Shown piece by piece: positions 52,375 to 61,618 of a stretch of 64,000 nucleotides of DNA. Where the stretch lies: positions 4,880,001 through 4,944,000 of the forward strand of contig NZ_AP023356.1 of the NCBI RefSeq assembly GCF_018324205.1, read 5' to 3'. The notes beneath the pieces are model-generated. The model searched no databases and was not told the origin of the DNA. It saw nothing but the letters and a program-made list of their open reading frames with translations. Numbering within the stretch: position 1 is the first letter of the stretch; each line of letters begins with the position of its first letter. The position numbers and the translations under genes are program-made. The stretch is from Actinoplanes ianthinogenes (lineage in GTDB: Bacteria > Actinomycetota > Actinomycetes > Mycobacteriales > Micromonosporaceae).

Positions 52375-54330
52375 TCAGTGGCTGCGAGCCGGCCGGTTCG
52401 TGGTGAACCGTCCCGGGCCCTCGCGGCGGTCGGTCCGCTGCCCGTCGCGGCGCTGCCCCGAGGGACGGTCACCGGTGCGGGCCGGCCGGTCGCCGAAGGT
52501 CCGCTCGGGCCGCGGCCGGTCCCCGAACCGCCGGTCGCCGGAGCGCTCGCCGTAGCCACCGCGGTCGCCGTAGCCACCACGGTCGCCGAAGCTGCCCCGC
52601 TCGCCGGAGCGCTCGGTGTTGTTCCGGTCGCCGTAGCCACCGCGCTCCGACCGGTCGCCGGCCGGCCGGTCGCCGTAGCCACCGCGCTCGGACCGGTCGC
52701 CTGCCGGGCGGTCACCGCGGTAGCCACCGCGCTCGGACCGGTCGCCCGCCGGACGGTCACCGCGGTAGCCGCCACGCTCCGGCCGGTCACCGAACCGCTC
52801 GTTGCGGTCGCGGTCACCGTACGGCCGCTGGTCGCGGTCACCGTAGGAGCGCTGGGGGCGGTCGCCGTACGACCGCTGGGGGCGGTCACCGTAGCGCGGA
52901 CGGTCGCCGCGGTCGCCGCCGAAGCGACGCCCGCCACCGGACCGCTCCCGGCGCGGCTCCGGCTCCTCCACCACCGGGATGCCGCTCGGCTCCTGCGCGC
53001 CGGTGACCTGGGCCAGCTTCTCGTCGCCGAGCCGGACCCGGACCTCGGCCGGAGCGACGCCCGCCTTGGCCATCATGGCCTGGGTGGACCGGCGCTGCTT
53101 GGGCAGAACCAGGGTGACGACCGCGCCGGACTCGCCGGCCCGCGCCGTGCGACCGGCCCGGTGCAGGTAGTCCTTCGGGTCCTTCGGCGGGTCCACGTGC
53201 ACGACCAGGGAGACCCCGTCGACGTGGATGCCCCGGGCGGCCACGTCCGTGGCGACCAGGACGTTGGTCCGGCCTTCCTTGAACTCGGCCAGTGTGCGGG
53301 TGCGAACCCGCTGGGTCTTGCCGCCGTGCAGCGCGCCGGCCCGGACACCGACCGCGGCGAGCTGCTCGACCAGCCGGTCGACGCCCATCTGGGTGCGGGC
53401 GAAGACGATGGTCTTGCCGGACCGGTTCGCGATCCACGAGGTGATCGGGAACTTCTCGGCCGGCGGGATCAGCAGCAGGTGGTGGTCCATCGTGGACACG
53501 CTGGCCTCGGCCGGCGCGGTGGAGTGGGTCACCGGGTCGTGCATGAACCGCTGCACCAGCGCGTCGACGTCACCGTCCAGAGTGGCCGAGAAGAGCAGCC
53601 GCTGCGCGTTCTCCGGGGTCTTGGCCAGCAGCTCGGTGACCTCGGGCAGGAAGCCCATGTCGGCCATCTGGTCGGCCTCGTCGAGCACGGTGATCTCGAC
53701 GTCGTCGAGCTTGCAGGCGCCCCGCTCGATCAGGTCGGCGAGCCGGCCCGGAGTGGCGACGATCACCTCGACGCCGCGGCGCAGGGCGTCCATCTGGCGG
53801 TCGTAGGGAACCCCGCCGACCGCGGTCTTCAGGAAGACGCCGACGGCGCGGCCGACCGGCATCAGCGAGTCGGCGACCTGCATGGCCAGCTCGCGGGTCG
53901 GGACCAGGATCAGGGCCTTCGGGTGGTGCGGGCGAGCCTTGCCACCCTGCGCGGTGCGGGCCAGCACCGGCAGACCGAACGCCAGCGTCTTGCCGGAGCC
54001 GGTCTGACCACGGCCCAGCACGTCGCGGCCGGCCAGCGCGTCCGGCACGGTCGCGGCCTGGATCTCGAACGGGGTGGTGATGCCCTCACGGGTGAGGACG
54101 CGCACGATCTCGGCCGGCAGGCCCAGGTCGGCGAAGGTGGTGACCGGCTGCTGCTCGACGGCGGCGGGCTCGGCCTCGATGATCTCGACCGTCGCGGTGG
54201 TCTCGACGGTCTCCGAGGTGGTGCCGGCCTCGGGGGTGGCGCCGGCCTCGGGGGTGGTGCTGCTGGTCTCGGGGGTGTTGTTGCTGTCGAAAACGGACGG
54301 GAACGTGCTGGGGTCAGCGAAAGTGGTCAA
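52375..54330 (-). CDS. DEAD-box ATP-dependent RNA helicase with Arg/Gly-rich tail
   Basis: A helicase of about 651 residues. After an acidic, Thr-rich start (to about 60), the core has the Q motif (FADLGLPAEIVRVLTREGIT), motif I GRGQTGSGKT, DEAD in VLDEADQMADMGFLPE, SAT in LLFSATLDG, and HRAGRTARAG. The C-terminus from about 465 is a tail of GDRP and RGGY repeats, likely RNA-binding. TTG start at 54330 is chosen because AGAGAGG lies just upstream; the open frame extends to 54459. Cold-shock and ribosome assembly roles are common in the family. Confidence 0.92.
   Translation of the reverse strand: MTTFADPSTFPSVFDSNNTPETSSTTPEAGATPEAGTTSETVETTATVEIIEAEPAAVEQQPVTTFADLGLPAEIVRVLTREGITTPFEIQAATVPDALAGRDVLGRGQTGSGKTLAFGLPVLARTAQGGKARPHHPKALILVPTRELAMQVADSLMPVGRAVGVFLKTAVGGVPYDRQMDALRRGVEVIVATPGRLADLIERGACKLDDVEITVLDEADQMADMGFLPEVTELLAKTPENAQRLLFSATLDGDVDALVQRFMHDPVTHSTAPAEASVSTMDHHLLLIPPAEKFPITSWIANRSGKTIVFARTQMGVDRLVEQLAAVGVRAGALHGGKTQRVRTRTLAEFKEGRTNVLVATDVAARGIHVDGVSLVVHVDPPKDPKDYLHRAGRTARAGESGAVVTLVLPKQRRSTQAMMAKAGVAPAEVRVRLGDEKLAQVTGAQEPSGIPVVEEPEPRRERSGGGRRFGGDRGDRPRYGDRPQRSYGDRPQRSYGDRDQRPYGDRDRNERFGDRPERGGYRGDRPAGDRSERGGYRGDRPAGDRSERGGYGDRPAGDRSERGGYGDRNNTERSGERGSFGDRGGYGDRGGYGERSGDRRFGDRPRPERTFGDRPARTGDRPSGQRRDGQRTDRREGPGRFTTNRPARSH
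52540..52790 (-). repeat. Repeats encoding the GDRP/RGGY helicase tail
   Basis: In-frame 45-48 bp repeats encode three or more copies of a unit reading GDRPAGDRSERGGY. Further shorter GDRxxRSYGDR units lie up to about 52,900. They form the RNA-binding tail of the helicase. Confidence 0.75.
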
Positions 54331-54636
54331 GAGAACCTCTCTACGGGGGCGCATGCTCGCGAATGGCCCGCCGCGGTGGTGTGGAACCCGCCCGCTGAAA
54401 TGCCCGCAAGAACGCCCGTGGCGTGCACCGGGTGGGCACGCCGCGTCAGTAACTGCCATAAGTGTACGGGTGAACGCTCACCCTCCCGACCGCATTCCCG
54501 TCGGGTAGTGGGCAGGCTCACCTCGGAGCACAACCTCGCCAGCTTAGGGCAGGCGCCCCCGGGCAGCAACGACCAGGGGGTGGCTGAACGAACGCCGGCT
54601 TCGGTGACAGTCGGCGGATGTCGGCGTTTGCGGAGG

Positions 54637-57138
54637 TCAGTTGGCGATGCCCTTGACCATGTCGCTGAAGCTGTCACCGACGGTGAACAGGAAGACCAGA
54701 CTCACCGTGACCAGCAGACCGAGCACGACCAGCATGGCCAGGACCACCTTGAAGTTCCCACGGCGCTGCTCGACCGGCGCGTCGTACCAGCCCTGGGCCA
54801 GGATGTGCCCGGTGAGCGAGCCGGAGTTCTCCGAAGGGTCGCTGACCGGCATGGTCATGTCGACCGCGGGATAGCCGCCGGTGCTGTACAGCTGGCCGCC
54901 CTGTGCACGCTGTCCCGGCACGGCGCCGGGCGGCGTCGACACCACGTTCACCGGCATGGTCGCGTCGATGTTCGGCGTGGCCAGGTTCACCGGCATGGTC
55001 ATGTCGCTGTTGCCCAGGGAGATCGGCATGGTCATGTCGCCGTTCTGCGACGCGGGGATGACCGGCATCGTCAGGTCGGCGTTGTTGGCGGCGGCGCTGG
55101 TGATCGGCATGGTCATGTCGCTGTTTCCCGAGGCCGGTGGGAAACCGGGGGTGCCGTAGGACATGGGCGGAAGGACTCCCGTCGGGCCGCCGCCCTCCGG
55201 CGGCATCGTGTACGAGGGCAGGCCGTTCCCGATCACCGGGGGCGGCGGGAACACCGGGCTCGGGCCGGGTGGCGGCACGGGCACCGGACTCGGGCCGGGC
55301 GGACCGGGCACCGGGCTGGGACCCGGGCCGGGCGGCACCGGAGACGGTCCGGGGCCGGGCGGCACCGGGGTCGGGGCCGGCAGCGGTGGCACCGGCGAAG
55401 GGCCGGGGCCCGGGGGAATGGGGCTCGGCGGGTACGGGTCCGGCGCGGGGCCGGGGGGCGTGGGGGCCGGGCCGGGCTGAGGCGCCGGCGTGGGGAACGG
55501 ACCGGGCTGCGGGCCGGGAATCGGACCGGGCGGCGGCGGCTTGATCGGCTCGGGCTTGATCGGCTCGGGTTCGGCGGGCTCCGGGCGGGTCGGCTCGGGC
55601 TTGCCGGGTTTCGGCTCGCCCGGTTTCGGCGGGACCGGGACCGGCCGCGGCTCGCTGGGCTCCGGCTCATCCGGCTTCGGCTCATCGGGCTGCGGCTTGT
55701 CGGGCTCCGGCTTGTCGGGCTTCGGCTCGTCCGGGCTCGGCTCCGAGGGCTCCGGATCGGCCGGTTTCGGATCGCCGGGCTCGACCGGTTTCGGGTCGGC
55801 GGGTTTCGGGGACGGCTCGCTGGGCTCCGGCTCGGGGGAGCCGTAGACGGTCGGCTTCCCCGCGGATCCGTTCGGGCTCGCAGAGACCGCTTTCGCCGAG
55901 CCGACCGCGGGCGCCGCAGAGACCGGCTTCGCCGAGCCGACCGCAGAGGCTGGTTTCGCCGATCCGGCGGCGGGTGCCGCGGAGACCGGCTTCGCCGAGC
56001 CGACCGCAGAGGCCGGCTTCGCCGATCCGGCGGCGGGTGCCGCGGAGACCGGCTTCGCCGAGCCGACCGCGGGCGCCGCGGAGATCGGCTTGGCTGTGTT
56101 GGCAGTGGGTGTCGCCGAGATCGGCTCAGCCGTTTCGGTGGCGGGTGCCGCGGAGACTGGCTTCGCCGAGCCGATCGCGGGCGGTGCGGAGACCTGGGCC
56201 GATCCGAAGGCCTTAGCGCTGGCCACCACGGCGGAGCCCGCCGATGGCGGGCTCGAGACGGGAGCTTCCGGCTCAACGGTTTTCGGGCCGCCGACTTCCG
56301 GCACGGCAGCGGACCCGCTCGCCGGGACTGCGGAGACCGGGGCCGAGCCGGTCACGGGCTTGGCGGCGGTTCCGCTCGCCGGGGCTGCGGAGGCCGGGGC
56401 TGAGCCGGTGACGGGCTTGCTGGGCGCGGCAGCTGATCCGCTCGCGGGAGCGGCCGAGACGGGGGCTGATCCGCTCGCGGGCTTGGCGGGGGACCCGCTC
56501 GCCGGGACTGCGGAGACCGGGGCCGAGCCGGTCACGGGCTTGGCGGCGGTTCCGCTCGCCGGAGCTGCGGAGACCGGGGCTGAGCCGGTAACGGGCTTGC
56601 TGGGCGCGGCAGCTGATCCGCTCGCGGGGGCCGCCGAGACGGGGGCTGAGCGGATCCCGGGGTTGGCGGCGGATCCGTTTGCCGGAGCTGCGGAGACGGG
56701 GGCTGAGCCGATCACCGGCTTGCTGGGCACGGCGGCCGATCCGCTCGCGGGAGCCGCCGAGACCGGAGCTGAGGCGGTGGCCGGCTTGCTCGGCACTGCG
56801 GCGGAGCCGGCGGCCGGGGCCGCGGAGACCGGAGCGCTCACCGGGCGGCTAGGCACGGCGGCGGAGCCGGACGCGGGTGCCGCGGAAACCGGGGCCGATG
56901 CGGAGACCGGCGCCGAGGAGACCGGGGCCGAGGCGGAGACCGGTTTGGCCGGAGAAGGGTCAGGAGCAGGGGCGGCGGAGACCGGGGCGGACGCGGACAC
57001 TCTCGGACCGGAGGTGGCCCACAAGGCGCCAGGCGCGGGTGGTGGGGGTGGTGCGAAACCCTCGGCGTCGTCCGCGGGCGGCCCGGCGGGCGGCGGCGTG
57101 GAGCTCGCGCCGTCCCTGGTCGCCTGCTGCTCGTCCAT
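54637..57138 (-). CDS. 833-residue Ala/Pro repeat protein with D-x-T-M-P motifs and C-terminal anchor
   Basis: A repeat-rich protein with no signal peptide. Residues about 45-430 are Ala/Pro/Ser repeats, many a 22-residue unit (SAPVSAAPASGSAAxPSKPV). Residues about 430-540 are charged Pro repeats (SEPSPDEPKPDKPEPD), then Gly/Pro-rich sequence to about 660. Residues about 674-765 have six copies of D-x-T-M-P-[V/I] (NSDMTMPI, NADLTMPV, NGDMTMPI, NSDMTMPV, NIDATMPV, AVDMTMPV). A single helix FKVVLAMLVVLGLLVTVSLV (about 797-817) is near the end, so it is probably tail-anchored with the repeats in the cytoplasm. GGGAGGACC precedes the ATG. Function unknown. Confidence 0.8.
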   Translation of the reverse strand: MDEQQATRDGASSTPPPAGPPADDAEGFAPPPPPAPGALWATSGPRVSASAPVSAAPAPDPSPAKPVSASAPVSSAPVSASAPVSAAPASGSAAVPSRPVSAPVSAAPAAGSAAVPSKPATASAPVSAAPASGSAAVPSKPVIGSAPVSAAPANGSAANPGIRSAPVSAAPASGSAAAPSKPVTGSAPVSAAPASGTAAKPVTGSAPVSAVPASGSPAKPASGSAPVSAAPASGSAAAPSKPVTGSAPASAAPASGTAAKPVTGSAPVSAVPASGSAAVPEVGGPKTVEPEAPVSSPPSAGSAVVASAKAFGSAQVSAPPAIGSAKPVSAAPATETAEPISATPTANTAKPISAAPAVGSAKPVSAAPAAGSAKPASAVGSAKPVSAAPAAGSAKPASAVGSAKPVSAAPAVGSAKAVSASPNGSAGKPTVYGSPEPEPSEPSPKPADPKPVEPGDPKPADPEPSEPSPDEPKPDKPEPDKPQPDEPKPDEPEPSEPRPVPVPPKPGEPKPGKPEPTRPEPAEPEPIKPEPIKPPPPGPIPGPQPGPFPTPAPQPGPAPTPPGPAPDPYPPSPIPPGPGPSPVPPLPAPTPVPPGPGPSPVPPGPGPSPVPGPPGPSPVPVPPPGPSPVFPPPPVIGNGLPSYTMPPEGGGPTGVLPPMSYGTPGFPPASGNSDMTMPITSAAANNADLTMPVIPASQNGDMTMPISLGNSDMTMPVNLATPNIDATMPVNVVSTPPGAVPGQRAQGGQLYSTGGYPAVDMTMPVSDPSENSGSLTGHILAQGWYDAPVEQRRGNFKVVLAMLVVLGLLVTVSLVFLFTVGDSFSDMVKGIAN

Positions 57139-57212
57139 GGGTCCTCCCGACCGCCGCTGCCGACGGTTTTTGGACGTCGGTCGCTGACCTTAACCGTGCC
57201 ACATCAGTCGGT

Positions 57213-57322
57213 GTGAACGCACCCGGCATCGACCCGACCAACCCTACGACGAAGGAGCTAGCGAGCCGATGACCGGTTCGGATGGTTTTCCGGATGCCTT
57301 ATTACGTGATATCCGGACTTAG
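57213..57322 (+). other. Two very short overlapping open frames, possible gene remnant
   Basis: GTG 57213 encodes NAPGIDPTNPTTKELASR and stops in a TGA that overlaps ATG 57269 (ATGA). That ATG opens a 17-residue frame (MTGSDGFPDALLRDIRT) with AAGGAG upstream. The coupling pattern is gene-like, but both are too short for a known product. They may be leader peptides or the start of a deleted gene. Confidence 0.25.
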
Positions 57323-57362
57323 CGACGGTTACGAAAAAGCCTGTCCCGGCCGATTTCTCCGG

Positions 57363-59030
57363 TCAGTCGCCGGCCGAGCTGGACGCCGAAGCCGACGCTG
57401 CGGCCGTCGTCGCCTTCGCCGTCTTCGAGGCGGTCTCCGTCGCGGTCGCCGTCTTCGACGCGTTCTCCGTCGCGTTCGCGGACGAGGTGGAGGTGGCAGC
57501 CGCGCTCGTCGTCGTCTCGGCGGGCGTGCCGGTGCTGGTCTCGCCGGTGCCGGTGCTGCTGGGCGAACCCGCCGAGGCGGAACTCGACGATCCGGCGCTG
57601 GACGACGCGGATCCGCCCGTCGACGGGCTCGTCGCCGAGCCGCCCGGCGTCGGCGTCGTAGCCGGCGGCTTGGTGCTCTTGGACGGCGTCGGCGACTTGC
57701 TGCCGCTCGGGCTCGTGGAGCCGCCCGGCTTGGTGGTCTTGGAGGCCGACGGCGACGGCGTCCTGCTGGTCGTCGCGCCGGTGCCCGGCTCCTCCGGGTC
57801 GGGCGTGCCGAGCGGCAGGTCGTCGACGCCGCCCTCGACCGAGCCGAACACCCGGGTGGCCTGGAACAGGCGGCTCCACCGGACCGGGACGAGCCGCACG
57901 TTCAACCCGGTGCGCGGGGCCTCGACCATCATGCCGTCGCCGGCATACATGGCGACGTGGTGGATGCCCGTCCAGCTGTTGGTGTAGCTGAAGAACAGCA
58001 GGTCGCCGGGGAGCAGCGAATAGCGGTCGACGACCTTGTTCCGGGTCTGCCAGTACTGGTCGCGGGAGACGCGGACCAGCGGGAAGCCGACCGAGTGGTA
58101 AGCCGCGTACATCAAGCCGGAGCAGTCGTACTGATCCGGGCCCTCCTCGGACCAGACATACGGGTCGCCGCGCTGGGCGAGCGCGAACTGGAGCGCCTGG
58201 ACCGCCCGCGGGTCGGCACCGCGTCCGGCGCCGGAGCCGGCCAGGTATTCCGAGCCGAGCGCCTGGTCGGTCACGCTGGCGGCGGCCTCGGCCGCGTTCA
58301 GCTCGTCGCGGTGCTTGTTCTCCAGCGCGGTCAGCGCGGTCTGCTTCTGGGTGAGCCGCGTGTTCAGTTTCGTGTACTGCGCGACCAGGTTGTTGTGCTT
58401 GGTCGTGGTGGTGGTCTGCTCGTCGAGCGCGATCTGGGCGGCGACCTGCGCGGCCTCGAGGCGGCGGGCGGCCGTGTCGTCGGTCGGCGTCTCGCCGCGC
58501 TGCAACCGGGCGAGCTGGTCGAGACCGATGAGGCTGGAGTCGAGCGCGCCGTCCGGGACCGCGGCGGCCTGCTGGATGGCCTGGCCGGCGGCGGCGACCG
58601 CGTTGCTCTGCGCGGCCTGGAGATTGGCCTGCGCGTCGGTGACCTGCTGGTTGGCGGTGGCGAGCTGGGACTGGGCGAGGTCGCGGTCGGCTTTCAGCTT
58701 GAGCAGCTGGTCGCCGAGCTGGTCGACCTCGAAGCGGCCCTTCTCGATCTGCTGGAGGGCCGGGTTGGTCGCCGAACCGGGGATGGCGCTGGGCGTGGTG
58801 ACCGGGCTGACCGGGGTGCCGGGGAGCACCAGCGCACCGAGCGCGGTCGGACGCGAGCCGGCGTCCGGGATGCCGGCGGCGAGCGCCGGGTCGTCGCCGG
58901 GCGCGGCCATGGCCGGGATCGGCTGGAACAGGGCAGCCACAGCCGCGGCGACTGCCGCCGAGTACGACACGGGGCGCAGTCGCTGCACGGAGCGTGAATA
59001 ACCCCGTCCGTACCGCATTGCCTTCGACAT
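57363..59030 (-). CDS. Secreted NlpC/P60 peptidoglycan hydrolase (RipA-like)
   Basis: A 555-residue secreted protein. Leader with hydrophobic VSYSAAVAAAVAALFQPIPA (cut near 42). A coiled coil follows at about 90-245 (KGRFEVDQLGDQLLKLKADR, with KQTALTALENKHRDE). The NlpC/P60 domain (about 270-400) has QYDCSGLMYAAY (catalytic Cys near 305) and GIHHVAMYAGDGMM (His near 357). A Ser/Thr/Ala/Pro-rich tail of about 150 residues ends the protein. It cuts peptide stems of peptidoglycan; the coiled coil usually holds it inactive. GGGGAGC precedes the ATG. Confidence 0.93.
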   Translation of the reverse strand: MSKAMRYGRGYSRSVQRLRPVSYSAAVAAAVAALFQPIPAMAAPGDDPALAAGIPDAGSRPTALGALVLPGTPVSPVTTPSAIPGSATNPALQQIEKGRFEVDQLGDQLLKLKADRDLAQSQLATANQQVTDAQANLQAAQSNAVAAAGQAIQQAAAVPDGALDSSLIGLDQLARLQRGETPTDDTAARRLEAAQVAAQIALDEQTTTTTKHNNLVAQYTKLNTRLTQKQTALTALENKHRDELNAAEAAASVTDQALGSEYLAGSGAGRGADPRAVQALQFALAQRGDPYVWSEEGPDQYDCSGLMYAAYHSVGFPLVRVSRDQYWQTRNKVVDRYSLLPGDLLFFSYTNSWTGIHHVAMYAGDGMMVEAPRTGLNVRLVPVRWSRLFQATRVFGSVEGGVDDLPLGTPDPEEPGTGATTSRTPSPSASKTTKPGGSTSPSGSKSPTPSKSTKPPATTPTPGGSATSPSTGGSASSSAGSSSSASAGSPSSTGTGETSTGTPAETTTSAAATSTSSANATENASKTATATETASKTAKATTAAASASASSSAGD

Positions 59031-59321
59031 GAAGCTCCCCGTCCGCGGCGGCCGGCTGACCGTCGCTAGTCGTTCCTAAAGGTTCATACCGCAGGCGGCG
59101 CACCGCTGTCGATCGAAAGAAGATGAAAGGACCCTGAGAATTTTTCTACTTGTTGGCGACTGTAAGTGTTTGCCCTGGTCGTCGGCCTGTGGAGCCGGTT
59201 TCATGATCGTCTATTCCGGTTACTTCCCAGTACGTGAGACAGGCCTCCCGCCCGCCCGGCGGCGTGCCGCCTGTCAGACCCGGGACGTAGTCTCGACGGC
59301 GACGACGGGAGAGGGGCGCAC
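59031..59321. other. Divergent intergenic region, hydrolase and mqnE
   Basis: This 291-base gap holds the promoters of both genes. It is AT-richer than the coding DNA in 59100-59165. I see no certain -35/-10 pair, and no riboswitch I can support. Confidence 0.6.
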
Positions 59322-60491
59322 ATGGATGCCGGACTGAAGCGTGACCTTGAGGCGAAGGTCTACGCCGGTGAGCGGCTCAGCCGCGAGGACGGCATCGCGC
59401 TCTACGAGAGCGACGACCTGACCTGGCTCGGCCGGCTCGCTCACCACAAGCGCACCGAGCTGAACGGTGACCGGGTGATGTTCAACGTCAACCGGCATCT
59501 GAACCTGACGAATGTCTGCTCCGCCAGCTGCGCCTACTGCTCCTTCCAGCGCAAGCCGGGGGAGAAGGACGCCTACACGATGCGCATCGACGAGGCCGTC
59601 CGCAAGGCCAAGGAGATGGAGGACGAGCAGCTCACCGAGCTGCACATCGTCAACGGCCTGCACCCCACCCTGCCCTGGCGGTATTACCCCAAGGTCCTGC
59701 GCGAGCTGAAAGCCGCGCTGCCCAACGTGAAGCTCAAGTGCTTCACCGCCACCGAGGTCCAGTGGTTCGAGAAGATCAGCGGCCTGTCCGCCAGTGAGAT
59801 CCTCGACGAGCTGATGGACGCCGGGCTGGAGTCGCTGACCGGCGGCGGCGCCGAGATCTTCGACTGGGAGGTCCGGCAGCACATCGTCGACCACGCCTGC
59901 CACTGGGAGGACTGGTCGCGGATCCACCGGCTGGCCCACGAGAAAGGCATGCGGACTCCGGCCACCATGCTCTACGGGCACATCGAGGAGCCCCGGCACC
60001 GGGTCGACCACGTGCTGCGCCTGCGCGAGTTGCAGGACGAGACCGGTGGCTTCGCCGTCTTCATCCCGCTGCGCTATCAGCACGACTTCCACGACTCGGC
60101 GGACGGCAAGATCCGTAACCGGATCCAGGAGCGCACCACGATGGCCGCCCCGGCCGAGTCGCTGAAGACGTTCGCCGTCTCCCGCCTGCTGTTCGACAAC
60201 GTGCCGCACGTCAAGTGCTTCTGGGTCATGCACGGCCTGTCGGTCGCCCAGCTCTCGCTGAACTTCGGGGCCGACGACCTGGACGGCTCGGTGGTGGAAT
60301 ACAAGATCACCCACGACGCCGACTCGTACGGCACGCCGAACACGATGCACCGCGACGACCTGCTGGACCTGATCTGGGACGCCGGTTTCCAGCCGGTCGA
60401 GCGCAACACGCGCTACGAGGTCGTCCGGGAGTATGACAAGCCCACCAGCCTGGCCGAGCGGCGCAGTGAGCCGCAGAAGGTCTGGGCCTAG
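59322..60491 (+). CDS. mqnE: Aminofutalosine synthase (radical SAM)
   Basis: A 389-residue radical SAM enzyme of the futalosine menaquinone pathway. The cluster motif is NVCSASCAYCSF (Cys66, Cys70, Cys73). Further landmarks are FNVNRHLNLTNVC, ELHIVNGLHPTLPWRYYPKV, GGGAEIFDWEVRQHIVDH and GHIEEPRHRVDHVLRLRELQ, which match Streptomyces MqnE (SCO4494) rather than MqnC. It joins 3-enolpyruvoyl-benzoate with SAM to give aminofutalosine. It lies 11 kb from mqnM, with unrelated genes between. GAGAGGGG precedes the ATG. Confidence 0.93.
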   Translation: MDAGLKRDLEAKVYAGERLSREDGIALYESDDLTWLGRLAHHKRTELNGDRVMFNVNRHLNLTNVCSASCAYCSFQRKPGEKDAYTMRIDEAVRKAKEMEDEQLTELHIVNGLHPTLPWRYYPKVLRELKAALPNVKLKCFTATEVQWFEKISGLSASEILDELMDAGLESLTGGGAEIFDWEVRQHIVDHACHWEDWSRIHRLAHEKGMRTPATMLYGHIEEPRHRVDHVLRLRELQDETGGFAVFIPLRYQHDFHDSADGKIRNRIQERTTMAAPAESLKTFAVSRLLFDNVPHVKCFWVMHGLSVAQLSLNFGADDLDGSVVEYKITHDADSYGTPNTMHRDDLLDLIWDAGFQPVERNTRYEVVREYDKPTSLAERRSEPQKVWA

Positions 60492-60501
60492 GGTTCCGGA
60501 G

Positions 60502-60927
60502 ATGACTCAGCAGCGCGGCAAAGGCGGTCTGCGGCGCACCGCGGGGCCGGTGGAGACGGTCGGTGATCTGCTCGGCGCCTCGTTCGCCGGGCTGGTCGTC
60601 GGCATCGCGGTGGTGCTCGTCCTGGAGGGCATCCTGGCGCTGAGCAGGGTGGCCGAGTTCGGCCAGACCAACGGCTGGCTGATCCTGATCCTGCCGACCT
60701 GGCTGTTCGTCGAGCAGTTCCGGGCGCAGGGCTTCGGCGCCGACCGGGTGCTGGCCGCGGCGCTCGGCATCGGGTTCGGCGCCGCCGCGGGCATGACGGT
60801 CGCCGGTGTCGTCGCGCCGTACACTCCACCCCTGGTGAGCGGCGGTGCCGGCGCCGTGGCCGCTACGGTCGTGTACTGCTTCGTCTGGTTCTACGGCCTC
60901 CGCTGGCTCCGTCAGCGGTCCGGCTGA
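60502..60927 (+). CDS. Small membrane protein, function unknown
   Basis: A 141-residue protein with four hydrophobic helices (about 27-48, 56-72, 82-104, 112-134; for example FAGLVVGIAVVLVLEGILAL). No conserved catalytic residues are seen. It starts 11 bases after mqnE with GGAG right before the ATG. It is likely co-transcribed with mqnE and the DUF4229 gene. Function unknown. Confidence 0.75.
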   Translation: MTQQRGKGGLRRTAGPVETVGDLLGASFAGLVVGIAVVLVLEGILALSRVAEFGQTNGWLILILPTWLFVEQFRAQGFGADRVLAAALGIGFGAAAGMTVAGVVAPYTPPLVSGGAGAVAATVVYCFVWFYGLRWLRQRSG

Positions 60928-60939
60928 GGGAGAGAGATC

Positions 60940-61347
60940 ATGAGTCCCGCCGTCAAGTACACGCTGGGCCGCCTCGGCCTGTTCGTGGTGGTGTTCGCCG
61001 CGCTCTTCCCGCTGCCGCTGAACATCCTCGTCAAGGTGATGATCGCGTTCGTCGCCTCGGCCGGGTTCGCGTTCTTCCTGCTCCGCAAGTGGCGCGACCA
61101 GATGGCCGAGCAACTCGGCTCGGCGGCCGAGCGCCGCTCCGCGGAGAAGGCGCGGCTGCGCTCCGCCCTGGCGGGAGACGACGAGGCCGCCGCGGCCGGT
61201 GACCGGGTCGCCGCGGCCGACGCCGGTGGAAAGACCGCCGACGAGAAGACCGCCGGTGGAAAGACCGCCGGGGAGACCGCCGCGGATGCGAAGGCCGGCG
61301 ACGCCAGCGGCGAAAAGAGCGAGGACAAGAGCGAGGCCGGTAAGTAA
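60940..61347 (+). CDS. DUF4229 family membrane protein
   Basis: A 135-residue protein. Two membrane helices (LGRLGLFVVVFAALFPLPLN, VKVMIAFVASAGFAFFLLRK) in the first 50 residues are typical of DUF4229, followed by an Ala/Lys/Glu-rich charged tail. DUF4229 genes are often next to mqnE in actinobacteria, so a link to menaquinone or the respiratory membrane is possible but unproven. GAGAGAG lies upstream of the ATG. Confidence 0.82.
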   Translation: MSPAVKYTLGRLGLFVVVFAALFPLPLNILVKVMIAFVASAGFAFFLLRKWRDQMAEQLGSAAERRSAEKARLRSALAGDDEAAAAGDRVAAADAGGKTADEKTAGGKTAGETAADAKAGDASGEKSEDKSEAGK

Positions 61348-61417
61348 CGCCCGCAAGCGCCCGCGGACGTGTCCGACGGAACAGACCCTGAGGTCGAGCG
61401 ACGGCCGGCGCCGCTCT

Positions 61418-61535
61418 GGGATAGCGTTTCAGGGACCGCGCCGCAGCGAAGCCGGTGTGAAACCGGAGCTGTCCCGCAACTGTGATCCCTCCATGTGAGG
61501 TCTAGCCAGGTCGCCTGGGAGCGGTCGCGAACCCA
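61418..61535 (+). promoter_or_regulatory. Cobalamin (B12) riboswitch
   Basis: The aptamer core is clear: GAAGCCGGTGTGAAACCGGA (P4-P5 region), CTGTCCCGCAACTGTGA (the conserved CCCGCnACTGTGA block) and the B12 box AGCCAGGTCGCCTGG. It is followed by btuF-, btuC- and btuD-like genes. High cobalamin should turn off the operon. Confidence 0.95.
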
Positions 61536-61576
61536 CGCTCCCGGGGAGGGGCGTCTCGCAGGCGGCGGCCCCGGGC

Positions 61577-61612
61577 CCTGTCGGCGATGCACCACACCCG
61601 ACCGACAGGAGG
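61577..61612 (+). promoter_or_regulatory. Shine-Dalgarno-sequestering hairpin of the B12 riboswitch
   Basis: CCTGTCGG (61577-61584) pairs perfectly with CCGACAGG (61602-61609). The right arm covers half of the AGGAGG ribosome site (61607-61612), nine bases before the ATG at 61619. This is the likely expression platform: translation is blocked when the hairpin forms. Confidence 0.7.
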
Positions 61613-61618
61613 ACCTCG

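Noticed and set aside
52378..56403. A 1341-codon plus-strand open frame opposite the helicase and repeat protein
   Set aside because: The minus strand holds clear DEAD-box motifs and a ribosome site. The plus frame is Arg/Val/Gly-rich shadow sequence.
59031..59200. c-di-AMP (ydaO) riboswitch before the NlpC/P60 gene
   Set aside because: This class often precedes such hydrolases in actinobacteria, but I could not find the conserved core blocks here, only a GAACC fragment.
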